Part shown: in pieces, positions 1-11,364 of the stretch | Numbering within the stretch: position 1 is the first letter of the stretch | Layout: each line of letters opens with the position of its first letter | Source: Pediococcus stilesii | Lineage (GTDB): Bacteria; Bacillota; Bacilli; Lactobacillales; Lactobacillaceae | Length of the DNA: 64,000 nt | Direction: 5' to 3' | Assembly (NCBI RefSeq): GCF_001437075.1 | Contig: NZ_JQBX01000005.1 | Coordinates: 1 to 64,000 of the forward strand | Program-made: the position numbers and the translations under genes | Notes under the pieces: generated by a model | What the model saw: only the letters and a program-made list of their open reading frames with translations | Database searches by the model: none | Told to the model about the DNA's origin: nothing

Positions 1-198
1 CAACTATTTAACTATACCATCGAGATATATCATTGTCAACTTTTTTTACGAATTATTTTTAAAAAAAGAACAACGTGATTTAATCTCAAAGTTTAGTCCA
101 TTCATTTGTTAACAAAACTACAAGGTCTCTGTTAAAAACGAACATTTATTATATTATCAAATAAATACTCACTTGTCACTATTAAAATTTAAAAAATA

Positions 199-288
199 AA
201 AAAGAGATTATCCATAATACATTTTATTCACAAAATCCAATTGCTTTTAACAATTTATCGTGAATATTGTATATGAATAATCCCTTTT
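199..288 (-). terminator. Probable terminator after smpB
   Basis: Downstream of the smpB stop, the transcript can fold a long stem of about 20 pairs with a few G-U pairs and one bulge, between positions 267-288 and 199-222. It encloses roughly 45 nt and is followed by a U-rich run. The remaining bases 1-198 are AT-rich and I see no gene in them; no tmRNA (ssrA) is visible here. Confidence 0.5.
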
Positions 289-755
289 TAATGATTTTTC
301 AGTGCTCGATCAATTTCGCGCTGCTGATCGCGTTTCTTTAGTGATTCGCGCTTATCATATTCATGCTTACCTTTAGCAACACCAATTAGTACTTTTGCGA
401 AGCCATCTTTAAGATATACTTTCAGAGGAACAATTGTGATTCCTTTGTTCTTAGTCTCCTCTTGCAACTTCAAGATTTCTTTTTTATGCAATAGCAACTT
501 TCTATTTCTAAAAGGATCGTGATTAAATTGATTCCCTTGCAGATACTCACTAATCTGCACATTCATCAAAATCGCTTCTCCCCGACGAATTTGAACAAAT
601 CCATCTCTTAAAGTAATTCTTCGTTCTCGAACAGATTTAATTTCAGTCCCCGTCAAAACGATTCCTGCTTCAAAAGTACTAAGAATCGAATAATCATGAC
701 GGGCCTTTTTGTTTTGAGCAAGTGCACTGTCTTTAGCTTTATTCTTTTTGACCAT
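288..755 (-). CDS. smpB: SsrA-binding protein SmpB
   Basis: SmpB (155 aa, the usual length) binds tmRNA and delivers it to ribosomes stalled on broken mRNAs for trans-translation. The OB-fold core is recognisable from the conserved stretch around residues 30-45 ([14 protein letters not shown]) and the [10 protein letters not shown] motif near residue 130, followed by the basic C-terminal tail that mimics an mRNA in the decoding site. The ATG is preceded by a GGGGAGG ribosome binding site. It sits 14 bases downstream of rnr, and rnr-smpB is a common pair: RNase R degrades the mRNA released by trans-translation. Identification is firm. Confidence 0.97.
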   Translation of the reverse strand: MVKKNKAKDSALAQNKKARHDYSILSTFEAGIVLTGTEIKSVRERRITLRDGFVQIRRGEAILMNVQISEYLQGNQFNHDPFRNRKLLLHKKEILKLQEETKNKGITIVPLKVYLKDGFAKVLIGVAKGKHEYDKRESLKKRDQQREIDRALKNH

Positions 756-769
756 TAAAACAACCTCCC

Positions 770-3115
770 CTATTTCTTATGAGAAGTATTTTTAGAAAAT
801 TTCTTAACCGCATTATCCTTATAAAAAGGTTTCTTATTACCTTGTTTATTATAATTGTTATTTTTACCTTGTGGCTTTTTTCCACCGCGCTTAGCATTTT
901 TATTAAATGGTTTGCGTGGTGGTAGCTGTATTTCACTAGTAGGTGTTTTTTCTGGATGAAGAAGTTCAAAGTCAACTTCAGATTGATCTTTGTCCACACG
1001 CATCAATTTAATTTCAACTTCTTGACCAATTTGGAAAGTCCGGTGGGTATTTCGACCAACTAATGCCATCTGATTTTCGACATATTCATAGTAGTCGTCC
1101 TTCATCGTACTAATATGGACAAGCCCTTCAACGGTATTTTCAAGTTCAACAAACAAACCAAATTTCATCACTGAACTTACTACCGCGTGGAATTCTTCAC
1201 CAACATGATCGGCCATGTATTCGGCCTTCTTCATTCCATCAACATCTCGTTCCGTATCAATTGCCCGTCGCTCTAGTTTCGATGTATGTTCTGCAATTTC
1301 CGGAATACGGTCAATATATTGACTTTGTGATTCATCACCTAATCCATCTTCAGCATAGTGTCGAATCAAACGGTGAACAAATAAATCTGGATATCGTCGA
1401 ATAGGTGAAGTAAAGTGCGTATAGTATTTAGCTGCCAAGCCAAAATGGCCAAGCGATTGCGCATCGTATTTAGCCTGCTTCATACTTCTAAGCATCATTA
1501 CAGAGATCATTGCCTCTTCGGGTGTGCCAGCAACCTGTTTCAATACACTTTGCATCATCTTAGGCTTGAGGTCTTTTGTACTTCCTTTTACCACATGACC
1601 AAAGTTAGTTAAAAATTCAAAGAAGGACAGCATTCGATCCCCATCAGGAGTTTCATGAACCCGATATAAAAATGGAACATGCGCGTTGTAATAATGCTCT
1701 GCAACGGTTTCGTTAGCTGCTAACATGAACGATTCAATCATTCTTTCAGAAGTCCCTCTAACCCGAATTTTAATATCAATTGGGTGACCGGTCTCATCAA
1801 CGATGATTTGTGCTTCATTATCGTCAAATTCAATCGCTCCACGTTTTTTACGTTGCTTTAAAAGCACCTTATGCAACTGACCCATTTGTTCAAACATTGG
1901 AAGTAGCTCTTGATAGCGTTCCATTGTTTTTTCGTCTTTTGATTCAAGAATCTTATTAACATTGTTATATGTCATCCGTGCGTTAGATTCGATAACACTT
2001 GGATAAATCTTATGGCTAACAACCTTACCTTCCGGCGTAATTTCCATGTCACAAGTCATCGCCAAACGTTCAACATTTGGGTTTAATGAACAAATTCCAT
2101 TAGAAAGTTTACGCGGAAGCATAGGAATTACTCGATCTGTTAAATAAACACTGGTGCTACGCCGGTATGCTTCTCGGTCTAATGGCGAACCCTCTTTAAC
2201 GTAATGTGATACATCAGCAATATTAACCAACAATCGGTAATTACCATTATCTAAGACTTTCAGTCCAACGGCATCATCAAAGTCCTTCGAATCATCGCCA
2301 TCAATTGTCACAACTACTTCATCTCTTAGGTCAATTCGACCCTTCTTTTCTTCGTCCGTGACAAAATCAGGAATATTAGCGATCTCTTCCTTAACGTCTT
2401 CTGGAAATTCAATTGGAAGTTCATGTTGATAAACAATTTCGAGAATATCAACTCCCGGATCATCACGATGTCCAATTGTTTCCTCAGCAATCCCAGCGAT
2501 TAATTTTGGTGCACGAGGTTTTGGATACTGTGTTACTTGTGCCGTTATGATGGCACCGTCTTCCGGCTGGATTCCGCCTTCCAAAACATCAAATTGATAT
2601 GATGCCATCTTTTTATCCTTGAGATTTACATGTCCTAGGACATTATGTTCAGGATCAGGAGCGAATTCGAACTCACCAACGGCCTGGGTAAAATGACGAT
2701 CCGTTATTTTTTTAACGATTCCTTCTGGTCCACGATCGTCACCCTTCTTAGATGGTCGGGTAATTTTGACATCGACTTCATCCATATTTAATGCATAGGC
2801 CGTATGATCTTCACTAATGTAAATATCCGGAATTTCATCGCCTTCTACGGCAACAAATCCAAAGCCACGATCATTCGCATGGAAAATTCCGTGTACTAAT
2901 AATTGGTTTTTGGGACGAGCTAATTTAAATTTACCATCCTCAGTAATTTCAACTTTATTTGAACGCTCCATAACCGCCAATTCCTTCACCAGAATATTAA
3001 AAACACTGGCTCCTTCAAGGGTGAGCCCTTTAAAAAGTTCTTCAGCAGTAAATTTTTGTGTTGGACGTTGTTCCAAGTAATTGATAATTGAAGATTGAAG
3101 TTTATTTGATTCCAT
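770..3115 (-). CDS. rnr: Ribonuclease R
   Basis: A 781-aa 3'-to-5' exoribonuclease that digests structured RNA and works with SmpB-tmRNA in mRNA and rRNA quality control. In order it has an N-terminal winged-helix segment (about residues 1-70), cold-shock domains (about 80-230), the RNB catalytic domain with the acidic cluster [10 protein letters not shown] near residue 275, an S1 domain (about 630-710) and a Lys/Asn-rich basic tail. The length is typical of Firmicute RNase R. The start ATG follows a GAGG motif. A hairpin terminator separates it from secG, so rnr and smpB may have their own promoter or depend on readthrough. Confidence 0.96.
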   Translation of the reverse strand: MESNKLQSSIINYLEQRPTQKFTAEELFKGLTLEGASVFNILVKELAVMERSNKVEITEDGKFKLARPKNQLLVHGIFHANDRGFGFVAVEGDEIPDIYISEDHTAYALNMDEVDVKITRPSKKGDDRGPEGIVKKITDRHFTQAVGEFEFAPDPEHNVLGHVNLKDKKMASYQFDVLEGGIQPEDGAIITAQVTQYPKPRAPKLIAGIAEETIGHRDDPGVDILEIVYQHELPIEFPEDVKEEIANIPDFVTDEEKKGRIDLRDEVVVTIDGDDSKDFDDAVGLKVLDNGNYRLLVNIADVSHYVKEGSPLDREAYRRSTSVYLTDRVIPMLPRKLSNGICSLNPNVERLAMTCDMEITPEGKVVSHKIYPSVIESNARMTYNNVNKILESKDEKTMERYQELLPMFEQMGQLHKVLLKQRKKRGAIEFDDNEAQIIVDETGHPIDIKIRVRGTSERMIESFMLAANETVAEHYYNAHVPFLYRVHETPDGDRMLSFFEFLTNFGHVVKGSTKDLKPKMMQSVLKQVAGTPEEAMISVMMLRSMKQAKYDAQSLGHFGLAAKYYTHFTSPIRRYPDLFVHRLIRHYAEDGLGDESQSQYIDRIPEIAEHTSKLERRAIDTERDVDGMKKAEYMADHVGEEFHAVVSSVMKFGLFVELENTVEGLVHISTMKDDYYEYVENQMALVGRNTHRTFQIGQEVEIKLMRVDKDQSEVDFELLHPEKTPTSEIQLPPRKPFNKNAKRGGKKPQGKNNNYNKQGNKKPFYKDNAVKKFSKNTSHKK

Positions 3116-3152
3116 TTTTTACCTCATAATTCTACATAGATTAAATAAAAAA

Positions 3153-3188
3153 GCTAAAGACAAAACCAGTCTTGATTTTGACTTTAGC
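3153..3188 (-). terminator. Intrinsic terminator between secG and rnr
   Basis: Stem GCTAAAG/CTTTAGC extended by CAAAA/TTTTG across a T-T mismatch, followed on the minus strand by a TTTTTT run. It probably ends or attenuates the secG transcript. Confidence 0.8.
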
Positions 3189-3253
3189 CATTCTTGATTG
3201 TTCTGATTTTCAGAACTCGCTAAATGCAATTTTTATGTTCTATACGTTCCTCT

Positions 3254-3490
3254 TTAATGTGCAGATACGTAAACCATTGCAATGGTGATAGCAAAAAACA
3301 AGAAAAGCAAGAATGCCGTTACTTTTTGCATGAATGCTTCAAATCCACGTGGTTTTTGCTTTGCAAATAGGTCACCAGCACCACCCGTTAATGAAGACAT
3401 TGCACTGTCAGTTTTTGCTGGCTGCATCATTACCGCAATGATAATTATTACTGACAGAATCAACAGAATTGTCATCAATAGTGAATACAC
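3254..3490 (-). CDS. secG: Preprotein translocase subunit SecG
   Basis: A 78-aa membrane protein of the SecYEG channel that assists SecA-driven export. Two hydrophobic segments (about residues 3-22 and 55-75) flank a cytoplasmic loop holding the conserved GGAGDLFAKQKPRGFE-type stretch. The start is GTG, chosen because an AGGAGG motif lies 7-8 bases upstream. The gene has its own candidate promoter, and its terminator separates it from rnr. The secG-rnr-smpB order is widespread in Firmicutes. Confidence 0.93.
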   Translation of the reverse strand: MYSLLMTILLILSVIIIIAVMMQPAKTDSAMSSLTGGAGDLFAKQKPRGFEAFMQKVTAFLLFLFFAITIAMVYVSAH

Positions 3491-3529
3491 GAGATGACCT
3501 CCTTCATATTCTTAATAAGTTCTAGTACT

Positions 3530-3558
3530 AATTTAACATATTTACGAGTGAATTCCAA
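3530..3558 (-). promoter_or_regulatory. Candidate secG promoter
   Basis: On the minus strand TTGGAA (3553-3558) and TAAATT (3530-3535) are separated by 17 bases, about 40 bases before the secG start. This is a sequence match only. Confidence 0.45.
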
Positions 3559-3572
3559 TTTAATCGCAAAAA

Positions 3573-3605
3573 AAAGAGATGAACAAAATCTTTGCTCATC
3601 TCTTT
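3573..3605 (-). terminator. Intrinsic terminator after eno
   Basis: Perfect 10-bp stem AAAGAGATGA/TCATCTCTTT with a 13-nt loop, continuing into a run of Ts on the minus strand. It ends the glycolytic transcript(s). Confidence 0.9.
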
Positions 3606-3630
3606 GAAAATCAAATTATTATTAAATTAA

Positions 3631-4974
<1,344 letters not shown>

Positions 4975-4996
4975 TTAATCTGCTAATGCAGTATTT

Positions 4997-5025
4997 ATTA
5001 TATTACATTTTTAAAATTAAATTAA
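4997..5025 (-). promoter_or_regulatory. Candidate eno promoter
   Basis: Minus-strand TTAATT (5020-5025), 17-base spacer and a consensus TATAAT (4997-5002), about 45 bases before eno. The -35 is weak. Confidence 0.4.
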
Positions 5026-5032
5026 CCCTAGA

Positions 5033-5857
<825 letters not shown>

Positions 5858-5871
5858 ACGATTGTATTAGT

Positions 5872-7074
5872 CTACTTGTTTGAGATAGCAGCGATACCAG
5901 GAAGTTCTTTACCTTCAAGGTATTCAAGTGAAGCTCCACCACCAGTTGAAATATGTGTCAATTGGTCGCCAACTCCCAATTGCTTAACAGCAGCAGTTGA
6001 ATCACCACCACCAACAATTGTCGTTGCATCTGAAAGTGTACCCAAGAATTTACCAACTTCAAGTGTACCGTTAGCGTAATTACTCATTTCGAATACACCC
6101 ATTGGTCCATTCCATACAACCGTCTTAGCATCTTTAAGAACATCCTTAAATTCAGCAACTGATTTTGGTCCAATATCAAGTGCCATGTATCCATCAGGAA
6201 TGTCGCCTTCAACAACTTTATTTGGAACATCGTTATCAAATTTTTCAGCAACTACACTATCAACAGGAAGGACAATTTTGTCGCCACCCTTTGCAAGGAT
6301 TTCTTTAGCAACATCAATCTTGTCAGCTTCAACGAGTGAGTTACCAATACTCATGCCTTTAGCAGCGTAGAATGTATACGTCATACCACCACCGATAATA
6401 ACTTTATCAGCCTTATCAAGTAAGTGATCAATGACACCGATCTTATCAGAAACCTTAGCACCACCTAAGATTGCAACAAAAGGATGCTTTGGATCATCAA
6501 CAGCTTCACCCAAGAATTTAATTTCTTTTTCCATAAGGAAACCGGCAGCAACTTTCTTACCATCAGCCTTCATTGCTTCTGCAACTCCAACGTTTGAAGC
6601 ATGAGCACGATGAGCTGTACCGAAAGCATCATTAACGAACATGTCACCAAGTGATGCCCAGTATTGGCCTAATTCAGGATCGTTTCCACTTTCCTTCTTA
6701 CCATCAAGATCTTCAAAACGTGTGTTTTCAAATAGTAAAACATCGCCGTCATTCATACCATTGATAGCATCTTCTAATTGTGCACCACGTGTTACAGGAA
6801 CAAATGTTACTGGCTTGCCAAGTAAGTCTGATAAACGTTGAGCAACTGGACGTAGTGTAAGTTCCTTCTTATCTTCTTCAGTCTTAATACGACCTAAATG
6901 AGAGAATAAAATTGCCTTTCCACCATTGTCAATGGTGTATTTGATTGTTGGAAGTGCAGCAACGATTCGGTTATCGTCACCAATCACACCGTTTTTAACT
7001 GGCACGTTAAAATCAACGCGCATCAAAACTTTCTTGTCTTTTACATCTAAATCTGAAACTGTTAATTTAGCCAA
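5872..7074 (-). CDS. pgk: Phosphoglycerate kinase
   Basis: Makes ATP from 1,3-bisphosphoglycerate. It is 400 aa, normal for the family. The N-terminal [11 protein letters not shown] motif (near residue 19), the hinge, and the C-terminal nucleotide-binding GGGDSTAA and [18 protein letters not shown] segments are all present. It starts with TTG, since GGAGG lies 7 bases upstream and no in-frame ATG precedes the conserved [11 protein letters not shown] start. A terminator-like hairpin between gap and pgk implies that pgk is expressed partly by readthrough. Confidence 0.98.
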   Translation of the reverse strand: MAKLTVSDLDVKDKKVLMRVDFNVPVKNGVIGDDNRIVAALPTIKYTIDNGGKAILFSHLGRIKTEEDKKELTLRPVAQRLSDLLGKPVTFVPVTRGAQLEDAINGMNDGDVLLFENTRFEDLDGKKESGNDPELGQYWASLGDMFVNDAFGTAHRAHASNVGVAEAMKADGKKVAAGFLMEKEIKFLGEAVDDPKHPFVAILGGAKVSDKIGVIDHLLDKADKVIIGGGMTYTFYAAKGMSIGNSLVEADKIDVAKEILAKGGDKIVLPVDSVVAEKFDNDVPNKVVEGDIPDGYMALDIGPKSVAEFKDVLKDAKTVVWNGPMGVFEMSNYANGTLEVGKFLGTLSDATTIVGGGDSTAAVKQLGVGDQLTHISTGGGASLEYLEGKELPGIAAISNK

Positions 7075-7118
7075 GAGAATTCCTCCTTAAATATAATAAA
7101 TTATTTTTCCTAAAAAAA

Positions 7119-7148
7119 GAGACGGAGGAAGTGACCTCCCTCCGTCTC
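7119..7148 (-). terminator. Intrinsic terminator after gap
   Basis: Perfect 10-bp GC-rich stem GAGACGGAGG/CCTCCGTCTC, 10-nt loop and a T-run on the minus strand. It probably sets the high gap to pgk transcript ratio. Confidence 0.85.
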
Positions 7149-7195
7149 CAGACCGATTAGACGGTTTGAAATCTACAAACGTTTAAGATTTGATC

Positions 7196-8218
7196 TTAAA
7201 GAGTAGCAAATTTCAATAAAGTACGTACCATTTGGCAAGTGAAGCCATATTCGTTGTCGTACCAAGCAACAGTCTTAACTAATTGCTTGTCGCCAGCTGT
7301 TGTAACTTCTGTTTGTGTTGGGTCAAAGATTGAACCGTATGTTGTGCCAATGATGTCACTTGATACGATTTCGTCTTCGTTCCAACCAAATGATTCGTTA
7401 CCTTCTGTATGCTTCTTGATAGCAGCATTTACTTCGTCAGCTGTAACTTCTTTGTCAAGGATTGAAACAAGTTCTGTCAATGAACCATCAACAACAGATA
7501 CACGTTGTGCATGTCCTTGTAACTTACCGTTCAATTCTGGGATTACAAGACCAATAGCCTTAGCAGCACCAGTTGAATGAGGAATTGTGTTAGCAGCAGC
7601 AGAACGTGCAGCACGGAAGTTTCCACCACGAACAGGTCCATCAAGTAACATTTGTGTACTTGTGTAAGCATGGATTGTTGTCATTGTACCAACTTGTACG
7701 CCGAATTCTTTGTTCAAGAAGTAAGCCATTGGTGCAAGACAGTTTGTTGTACATGAACCAGCTGAAACGATACGATCGTCAGAAGTCAAGATGTCGTCGT
7801 TTACGTTGTAAACAACAGTCTTAAGGTCTGAACCAGCAGGAGCTGAGATTAATACACGTTTAGCACCAGCATCTAAATGAGCTTGTGACTTTTCTTTTGA
7901 TGTGTAGAAACCTGTACATTCAAGTACGAAGTCAACGCCGTCTTCCTTAACCCAAGGAATGTCTTGAGCTTTTGGTTCAGCGTAAACACGGTAGTTCTTG
8001 CCGTCAACAACGATTGAGTCGTCTGTTGCACTAACTTCACCAGGGAATGTTCCATGTGTTGAATCATATTTAAGCAAGTGTGCTAATAAAGCAGGGCTTG
8101 TCAAATCGTTGATAGCAACTACTTCGATGTCATTTGATTTTGCACCCAATTCGTGAATACGACGGAATGCTAAACGACCGATACGTCCAAAACCATTAAT
8201 ACCAATCTTTACAGTCAT
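7196..8218 (-). CDS. gap: Glyceraldehyde-3-phosphate dehydrogenase, type I (glycolytic)
   Basis: Oxidises and phosphorylates glyceraldehyde 3-phosphate using NAD+. It is 340 aa. The Rossmann motif [16 protein letters not shown] opens the protein, and the active-site cysteine sits in [14 protein letters not shown] (near residue 155) with the catalytic histidine downstream in the usual place. It lies 67 bases after cggR, whose product is the known repressor of this operon in Bacillus-type Firmicutes. A strong terminator follows. Confidence 0.98.
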   Translation of the reverse strand: MTVKIGINGFGRIGRLAFRRIHELGAKSNDIEVVAINDLTSPALLAHLLKYDSTHGTFPGEVSATDDSIVVDGKNYRVYAEPKAQDIPWVKEDGVDFVLECTGFYTSKEKSQAHLDAGAKRVLISAPAGSDLKTVVYNVNDDILTSDDRIVSAGSCTTNCLAPMAYFLNKEFGVQVGTMTTIHAYTSTQMLLDGPVRGGNFRAARSAAANTIPHSTGAAKAIGLVIPELNGKLQGHAQRVSVVDGSLTELVSILDKEVTADEVNAAIKKHTEGNESFGWNEDEIVSSDIIGTTYGSIFDPTQTEVTTAGDKQLVKTVAWYDNEYGFTCQMVRTLLKFATL

Positions 8219-8285
8219 AACTAAGATTTCCTCCTTTAGGAATCTAAAAAAATAATTTATTTTAAAAAGTTAAGTCACAATGGCT

Positions 8286-9317
8286 TTACTTTTTTAAAAT
8301 CACGTTTGCGGCACCCTCATCAGTAATTAAAATGGTCTGATGTGGTGCAATTTTCATGTAAGACTCAATTGCTTGAGCCTTGTCGTGCCCACTGGCTACG
8401 GCAAATACATGATTGAAATGCTGAACATCATTCAGCTGTAACCCAATTCGATGAACCTGGTAAAGTATCCGTCCTTCCTTATTATAGAAAGATCCAAATG
8501 CCTCACCAACTGCTTTTGCCTTCCGGAGATAATTACTAATTTCTTCATTTACTCCCCGTCGTCTTGCCATCACACCGGCGTTCCCAATTCCATGAATTGC
8601 AACTCCCGCATGCTTAATCAGTTCAAGAACCGGCTTAACCGTTGGTTCATTCAATAGTGGGTGATAAGTACTTTCGCTTAATTGCTCTGGTATATAGAGA
8701 GGGCGAGCCTCACCATGCGTTCTCTTCGCCATGGTCGCTGCAACGGAATTGGCCTGCTTATTAACAGACTCTCCGATTCCTCCCCGTCCAGGAACAAAGG
8801 TCAGCTTACGACTAACCGAAAGCTCTGGGGTGAGCTGGGCAGCAACCGACGCCATCGTCGAACCGCCCATTACCACTATAATATTATTACCCTCTGGTAG
8901 TAATTTTGCAAGTGCATCATTTAAAATCGTACCAAGTTGTTTTGTAACTGCATCCCCAGCTGTACGGTCACCGCGCACGATAAAACACCGCTCGATATTT
9001 AATCGTTCCGCCAGTAACTTTTCTTGACTAGTCAAGCCTAGAAAACGATTCGCCAAGGGCTCCAATCCATTCATGACTCGACGCCCTTCATCCGATAACA
9101 TCATTCCAGCCTGAGAACTGGTCAACAGCCCTTGTGACTTTAACGCATCTGTCTGTGATCGTAGAACCCGCTCACTCAGATGTAAATGTTCAGATAAGAT
9201 CCTTCTCCCAACCGGAGCAAGCAGATCAATCGACTTTAAAATATCAAATCGTTGTAGAAATTCGACGATTAAACCGGGAACAACAGATTCTAGTAAATCC
9301 ATCTCATTGTCATCCAT
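8286..9317 (-). CDS. cggR: Central glycolytic genes regulator CggR (SorC family)
   Basis: A 343-aa repressor of the gap operon that senses fructose-1,6-bisphosphate in characterised Firmicutes. The N-terminal ~85 residues form a winged helix-turn-helix (GRRILSEHLHLSERVLRSQTDALKSQ region). The rest is the SorC-type sugar-phosphate-binding domain, with the VVMGGSTMASVA phosphate loop near residue 155 and HGIGNAGVMARRRG near residue 245. It is the first gene of the operon, preceded by a matching promoter and a two-part operator in its own 5' UTR, so it is probably autoregulated. Confidence 0.95.
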   Translation of the reverse strand: MDDNEMDLLESVVPGLIVEFLQRFDILKSIDLLAPVGRRILSEHLHLSERVLRSQTDALKSQGLLTSSQAGMMLSDEGRRVMNGLEPLANRFLGLTSQEKLLAERLNIERCFIVRGDRTAGDAVTKQLGTILNDALAKLLPEGNNIIVVMGGSTMASVAAQLTPELSVSRKLTFVPGRGGIGESVNKQANSVAATMAKRTHGEARPLYIPEQLSESTYHPLLNEPTVKPVLELIKHAGVAIHGIGNAGVMARRRGVNEEISNYLRKAKAVGEAFGSFYNKEGRILYQVHRIGLQLNDVQHFNHVFAVASGHDKAQAIESYMKIAPHQTILITDEGAANVILKK

Positions 9318-9338
9318 GTTATCTTATCTCCTGCGTTG

Positions 9339-9374
9339 GACTGTTTTTGTCCAGCTATGTCACAAAACGACCCA
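9339..9374 (-). promoter_or_regulatory. Predicted CggR operator
   Basis: Read on the minus strand: TGGGTC, 6 nt, TGAC, 4 nt, CTGGAC, 6 nt, AGTC. This matches the spacing of the Bacillus subtilis CggR operator (CGGGAC-N6-TGTC-N4-CGGGAC-N6-TGTC, from memory) with few substitutions. It lies about 60-100 nt downstream of the predicted start site and 22 bases before cggR, consistent with a roadblock mode of repression. Confidence 0.75.
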
Positions 9375-9443
9375 ACAAGTTAAAAATAAATGGCACACAA
9401 ACTTCAGAATTAACTTTAGTTGTATACCTCACTTACAAAACAA

Positions 9444-9472
9444 ATTATAACAAGCTCATTCATAATTTGCAA
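9444..9472 (-). promoter_or_regulatory. cggR-gap operon promoter
   Basis: Minus-strand TTGCAA (9467-9472), 17-base spacer, TATAAT (9444-9449). The predicted start near 9437 gives a leader of about 120 nt that contains the CggR operator. Confidence 0.75.
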
Positions 9473-9508
9473 ACTTAATACTTAACTTTAAGTTTTATTA
9501 ATTTCTCT

Positions 9509-10828
9509 TCATTCAAAACGTTTTCTTTTAGAAGATGATTGGATTCCCAACGCTTCACGATACTTTGCGACCGTTCTTCGTGAAATTGTAATTCCATCAT
9601 CCTTCAAATTTTTTTCGATTTTAGCGTCGGAAATCGGCTTCGATTTATCTTCTGCATCAATAATTTTTCGAATTCGTTCTTTAGCAGCATCGGCTGATAC
9701 ATCACTATTTTGATTGACCGCGTTACTGAAAAACGCCTTTAATTCAAAGGTTCCAAATGGTGTCGAGATGTATTTACCATTAACCGCTCTAGAGATTGTT
9801 GACTCGTGTAAATGCAATTTATTAGCAACATCTCGTAGTAATAAAGGATTAAGTTCCTTTGTCTTACTCAAGAAAAAGTTACGTTGCCGCTCAAAAATGA
9901 TTTTACCCACCCTCAAGATAGTATCTTCGCGTTGTCCTAGACTCTTAGCTATCCAGTCGTATTCCTTCTTTTTTTCGGCAGCATACTTATGAACTTCGTC
10001 ATCTGTAGTTTGTTTAAGTTGCTTAAAATACTGATCGGCAAAACTAACCTTAGGCTTTGACGCCTTAGATTGTATCAATCTTGGCTCACCATTTTCGATT
10101 TTAAAGATCAGGTCTGGGATAATATAGCCACGATCTTGTTTTCCAAAACCGGCTCCTGGGTTAGGCGTCAAAGTTCTGACATAATCAAAAATTTCTTGGA
10201 CAACTGATAGTTCGATTTTATATTTTCGAGCAATTTTTTCCCAACGTCGACCGACTAAGTCATCAAAAGCATCTTCCAAAACTAAATAAGCTTGATCCGG
10301 TGATCCTTCGTCATTTTCAGTTTGTAGCATCAAGGATTCTTGAAGATTTCGTGCACCTACTCCCGGTGGATCAAGTTGTTGGAGTAAAGTCACCGCGTCG
10401 ATGATTGCAATTTCGTCAGCTCCGGTTCTTTTTATTACATCTTCATTTGAAATTCGTAAATAACCGTTATCATCGACAAAATCTAATAAAAATAGAACTA
10501 GATGTCTTAATGGAGTATCTCGCATGGTAAGATGAACCTGATCTAATAGGTAATCAAATAATGATTGGCTCTGATCGTTGGAAATTTGGTTCATGAAGGC
10601 TTCATGTGCGCCAGAATCCCCTGATATTTTACTGATTGGTTGTTCAGTAGCCATTTCAACGGTAATTAAAGGATTGTCCAATTCTTTTTGTTTCAGAAAA
10701 CTTTGGAGTTCTTCCACGTTGTATTGAAGCATCTGAATTGACTGCTGAAGCGTTTGTGTCATCGCCAGTCGTTGAATTTGTTTTTGTTGTTGTGCTTGAT
10801 TTTGACTAAATCCTTGTTTCATTGCCAT
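9509..10828 (-). CDS. rpoN: RNA polymerase sigma-54 factor
   Basis: Sigma-54 directs RNA polymerase to -24/-12 promoters and needs AAA+ activators. It is 439 aa from the ATG at 10828, which has a GGAG motif 7 bases upstream; longer starts would overlap that motif. The N-terminal Gln-rich region I (QNQAQQQKQIQRLAMTQTLQQS), the core-binding domain, the HTH (LHLHESTISRAVNGKY, near residue 330) and the C-terminal RpoN box ISRRTVAKYREALGI are all present. Lactobacilli that keep rpoN usually use it for mannose-type PTS operons. No activator or obvious -24/-12 promoter is in this window. It stands next to cggR, as in several lactobacilli. Confidence 0.95.
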   Translation of the reverse strand: MAMKQGFSQNQAQQQKQIQRLAMTQTLQQSIQMLQYNVEELQSFLKQKELDNPLITVEMATEQPISKISGDSGAHEAFMNQISNDQSQSLFDYLLDQVHLTMRDTPLRHLVLFLLDFVDDNGYLRISNEDVIKRTGADEIAIIDAVTLLQQLDPPGVGARNLQESLMLQTENDEGSPDQAYLVLEDAFDDLVGRRWEKIARKYKIELSVVQEIFDYVRTLTPNPGAGFGKQDRGYIIPDLIFKIENGEPRLIQSKASKPKVSFADQYFKQLKQTTDDEVHKYAAEKKKEYDWIAKSLGQREDTILRVGKIIFERQRNFFLSKTKELNPLLLRDVANKLHLHESTISRAVNGKYISTPFGTFELKAFFSNAVNQNSDVSADAAKERIRKIIDAEDKSKPISDAKIEKNLKDDGITISRRTVAKYREALGIQSSSKRKRFE

Positions 10829-10848
10829 AGTAATTCTCCACAATTATC

Positions 10849-10877
10849 TTGTTTTTTATCTATTTCTACTGTAAAAT
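10849..10877 (+). promoter_or_regulatory. Candidate tRNA-Arg promoter
   Basis: TTGTTT (10849-10854), 17-base spacer and TAAAAT (10872-10877), ending 11 bases before the tRNA. It is divergent to rpoN. Confidence 0.5.
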
Positions 10878-10888
10878 TATATCATCAG

Positions 10889-10960
10889 GCGCCGTTAGTG
10901 TAATGGATAGCACGTGAGATTCCGGTTCTCGAGCTGAGGGTTCGACTCCCTCATGGCGCA
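10889..10960 (+). tRNA. tRNA-Arg (anticodon CCG)
   Basis: A 72-nt cloverleaf can be folded by hand. The acceptor stem is GCGCCGT/ATGGCGC with one G-T pair, and the D arm GTGT...GCAC follows. The anticodon stem TGAGA/TCTCG encloses the loop TTCCGGT, with the anticodon CCG at its centre (reads CGG). A 4-nt variable loop and the T arm GAGGG-TTCGACT-CCCTC follow, then discriminator A. CCA is not encoded (TTGG follows). Confidence 0.95.
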
Positions 10961-11273
10961 TTGGCACTTCGTATTTGATTCATTATAATTTTATTAGCCT
11001 GAATCATTAAATTATAATTCGCTTACATTTTCGATTATATACCACTCAGAATTTAATAGCCATCAAAGGAATCACACTGGACACTCTTCCGGGTTTTCCA
11101 ATTCAACACGAACAATCAGTTGTTCGTGTTATTTTTATGCATCAAATGTCGTTAACTTAGGTCTACTCCTTGAATTTATTTACGCTAACGCCCCACCTTT
11201 TGCTGTCGGATCTCGCTGACATGCCCGATATTTTTTTATTATTTCTACTTCATGGACAACCTGAGCAAAATCA
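10961..11273. other. Intergenic region between tRNA-Arg and the clpP promoter
   Basis: About 310 bases without a convincing ORF. It holds an AT-rich hairpin (10982-11018, 10-bp stem ATTATAATTT/AAATTATAAT), which could form in the tRNA 3' trailer, and the terminator at 11105-11130. From 11150 to 11260 I see nothing identifiable beyond a weak TCGG/CCGA hairpin before a T-run. Confidence 0.5.
11105..11138 (+). terminator. Intrinsic terminator downstream of tRNA-Arg
   Basis: Perfect 11-bp stem AACACGAACAA/TTGTTCGTGTT with a TCAG tetraloop, followed by ATTTTTAT. It would end a tRNA transcript with a trailer of about 145 nt. Confidence 0.85.
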
Positions 11274-11290
11274 TTTGACCTTTTTTGACC
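11274..11290 (-). promoter_or_regulatory. CtsR operator of clpP
   Basis: On the minus strand GGTCAAA-AAA-GGTCAAA, an exact match to the CtsR heptad direct repeat with 3-nt spacing. It overlaps the likely -35 (TTGACC, 11275-11280) of the clpP promoter, whose -10 is probably TAAACT (11298-11303) after a 17-base spacer. CtsR binding would block transcription until heat or protein stress. Confidence 0.9.
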
Positions 11291-11364
11291 TTTGATATAA
11301 ACTATACCCATGTTAAGTAATTAATAACTAAAATTTTTACAAAACTAAAGGAGGCTACTAAGTT

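Noticed and set aside
1-198. tmRNA (ssrA) gene downstream of smpB
   Set aside because: No GGGG...CCA-type acceptor ends, tag ORF or GC-rich pairing is visible; the stretch is AT-rich spacer.
1415-1612. Plus-strand small frames inside rnr and many similar ones elsewhere
   Set aside because: They lie opposite or out of frame to well-supported genes and lack ribosome binding sites.
7239-7580. 113-codon plus-strand frame opposite gap
   Set aside because: Composition is that of antisense to gap, which is certain; no ribosome binding site or known domain.
10961-10980. TTGGCAC right after the tRNA resembles a sigma-54 -24 element, tempting because rpoN is adjacent
   Set aside because: The -12 position has ATTTG instead of TTGC, the essential GC is missing, and nothing downstream fits a target gene.
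11190-11260. Possible small RNA or tRNA-like element before clpP
   Set aside because: Only a 4-bp stem before a T-run; no cloverleaf and no convincing promoter.
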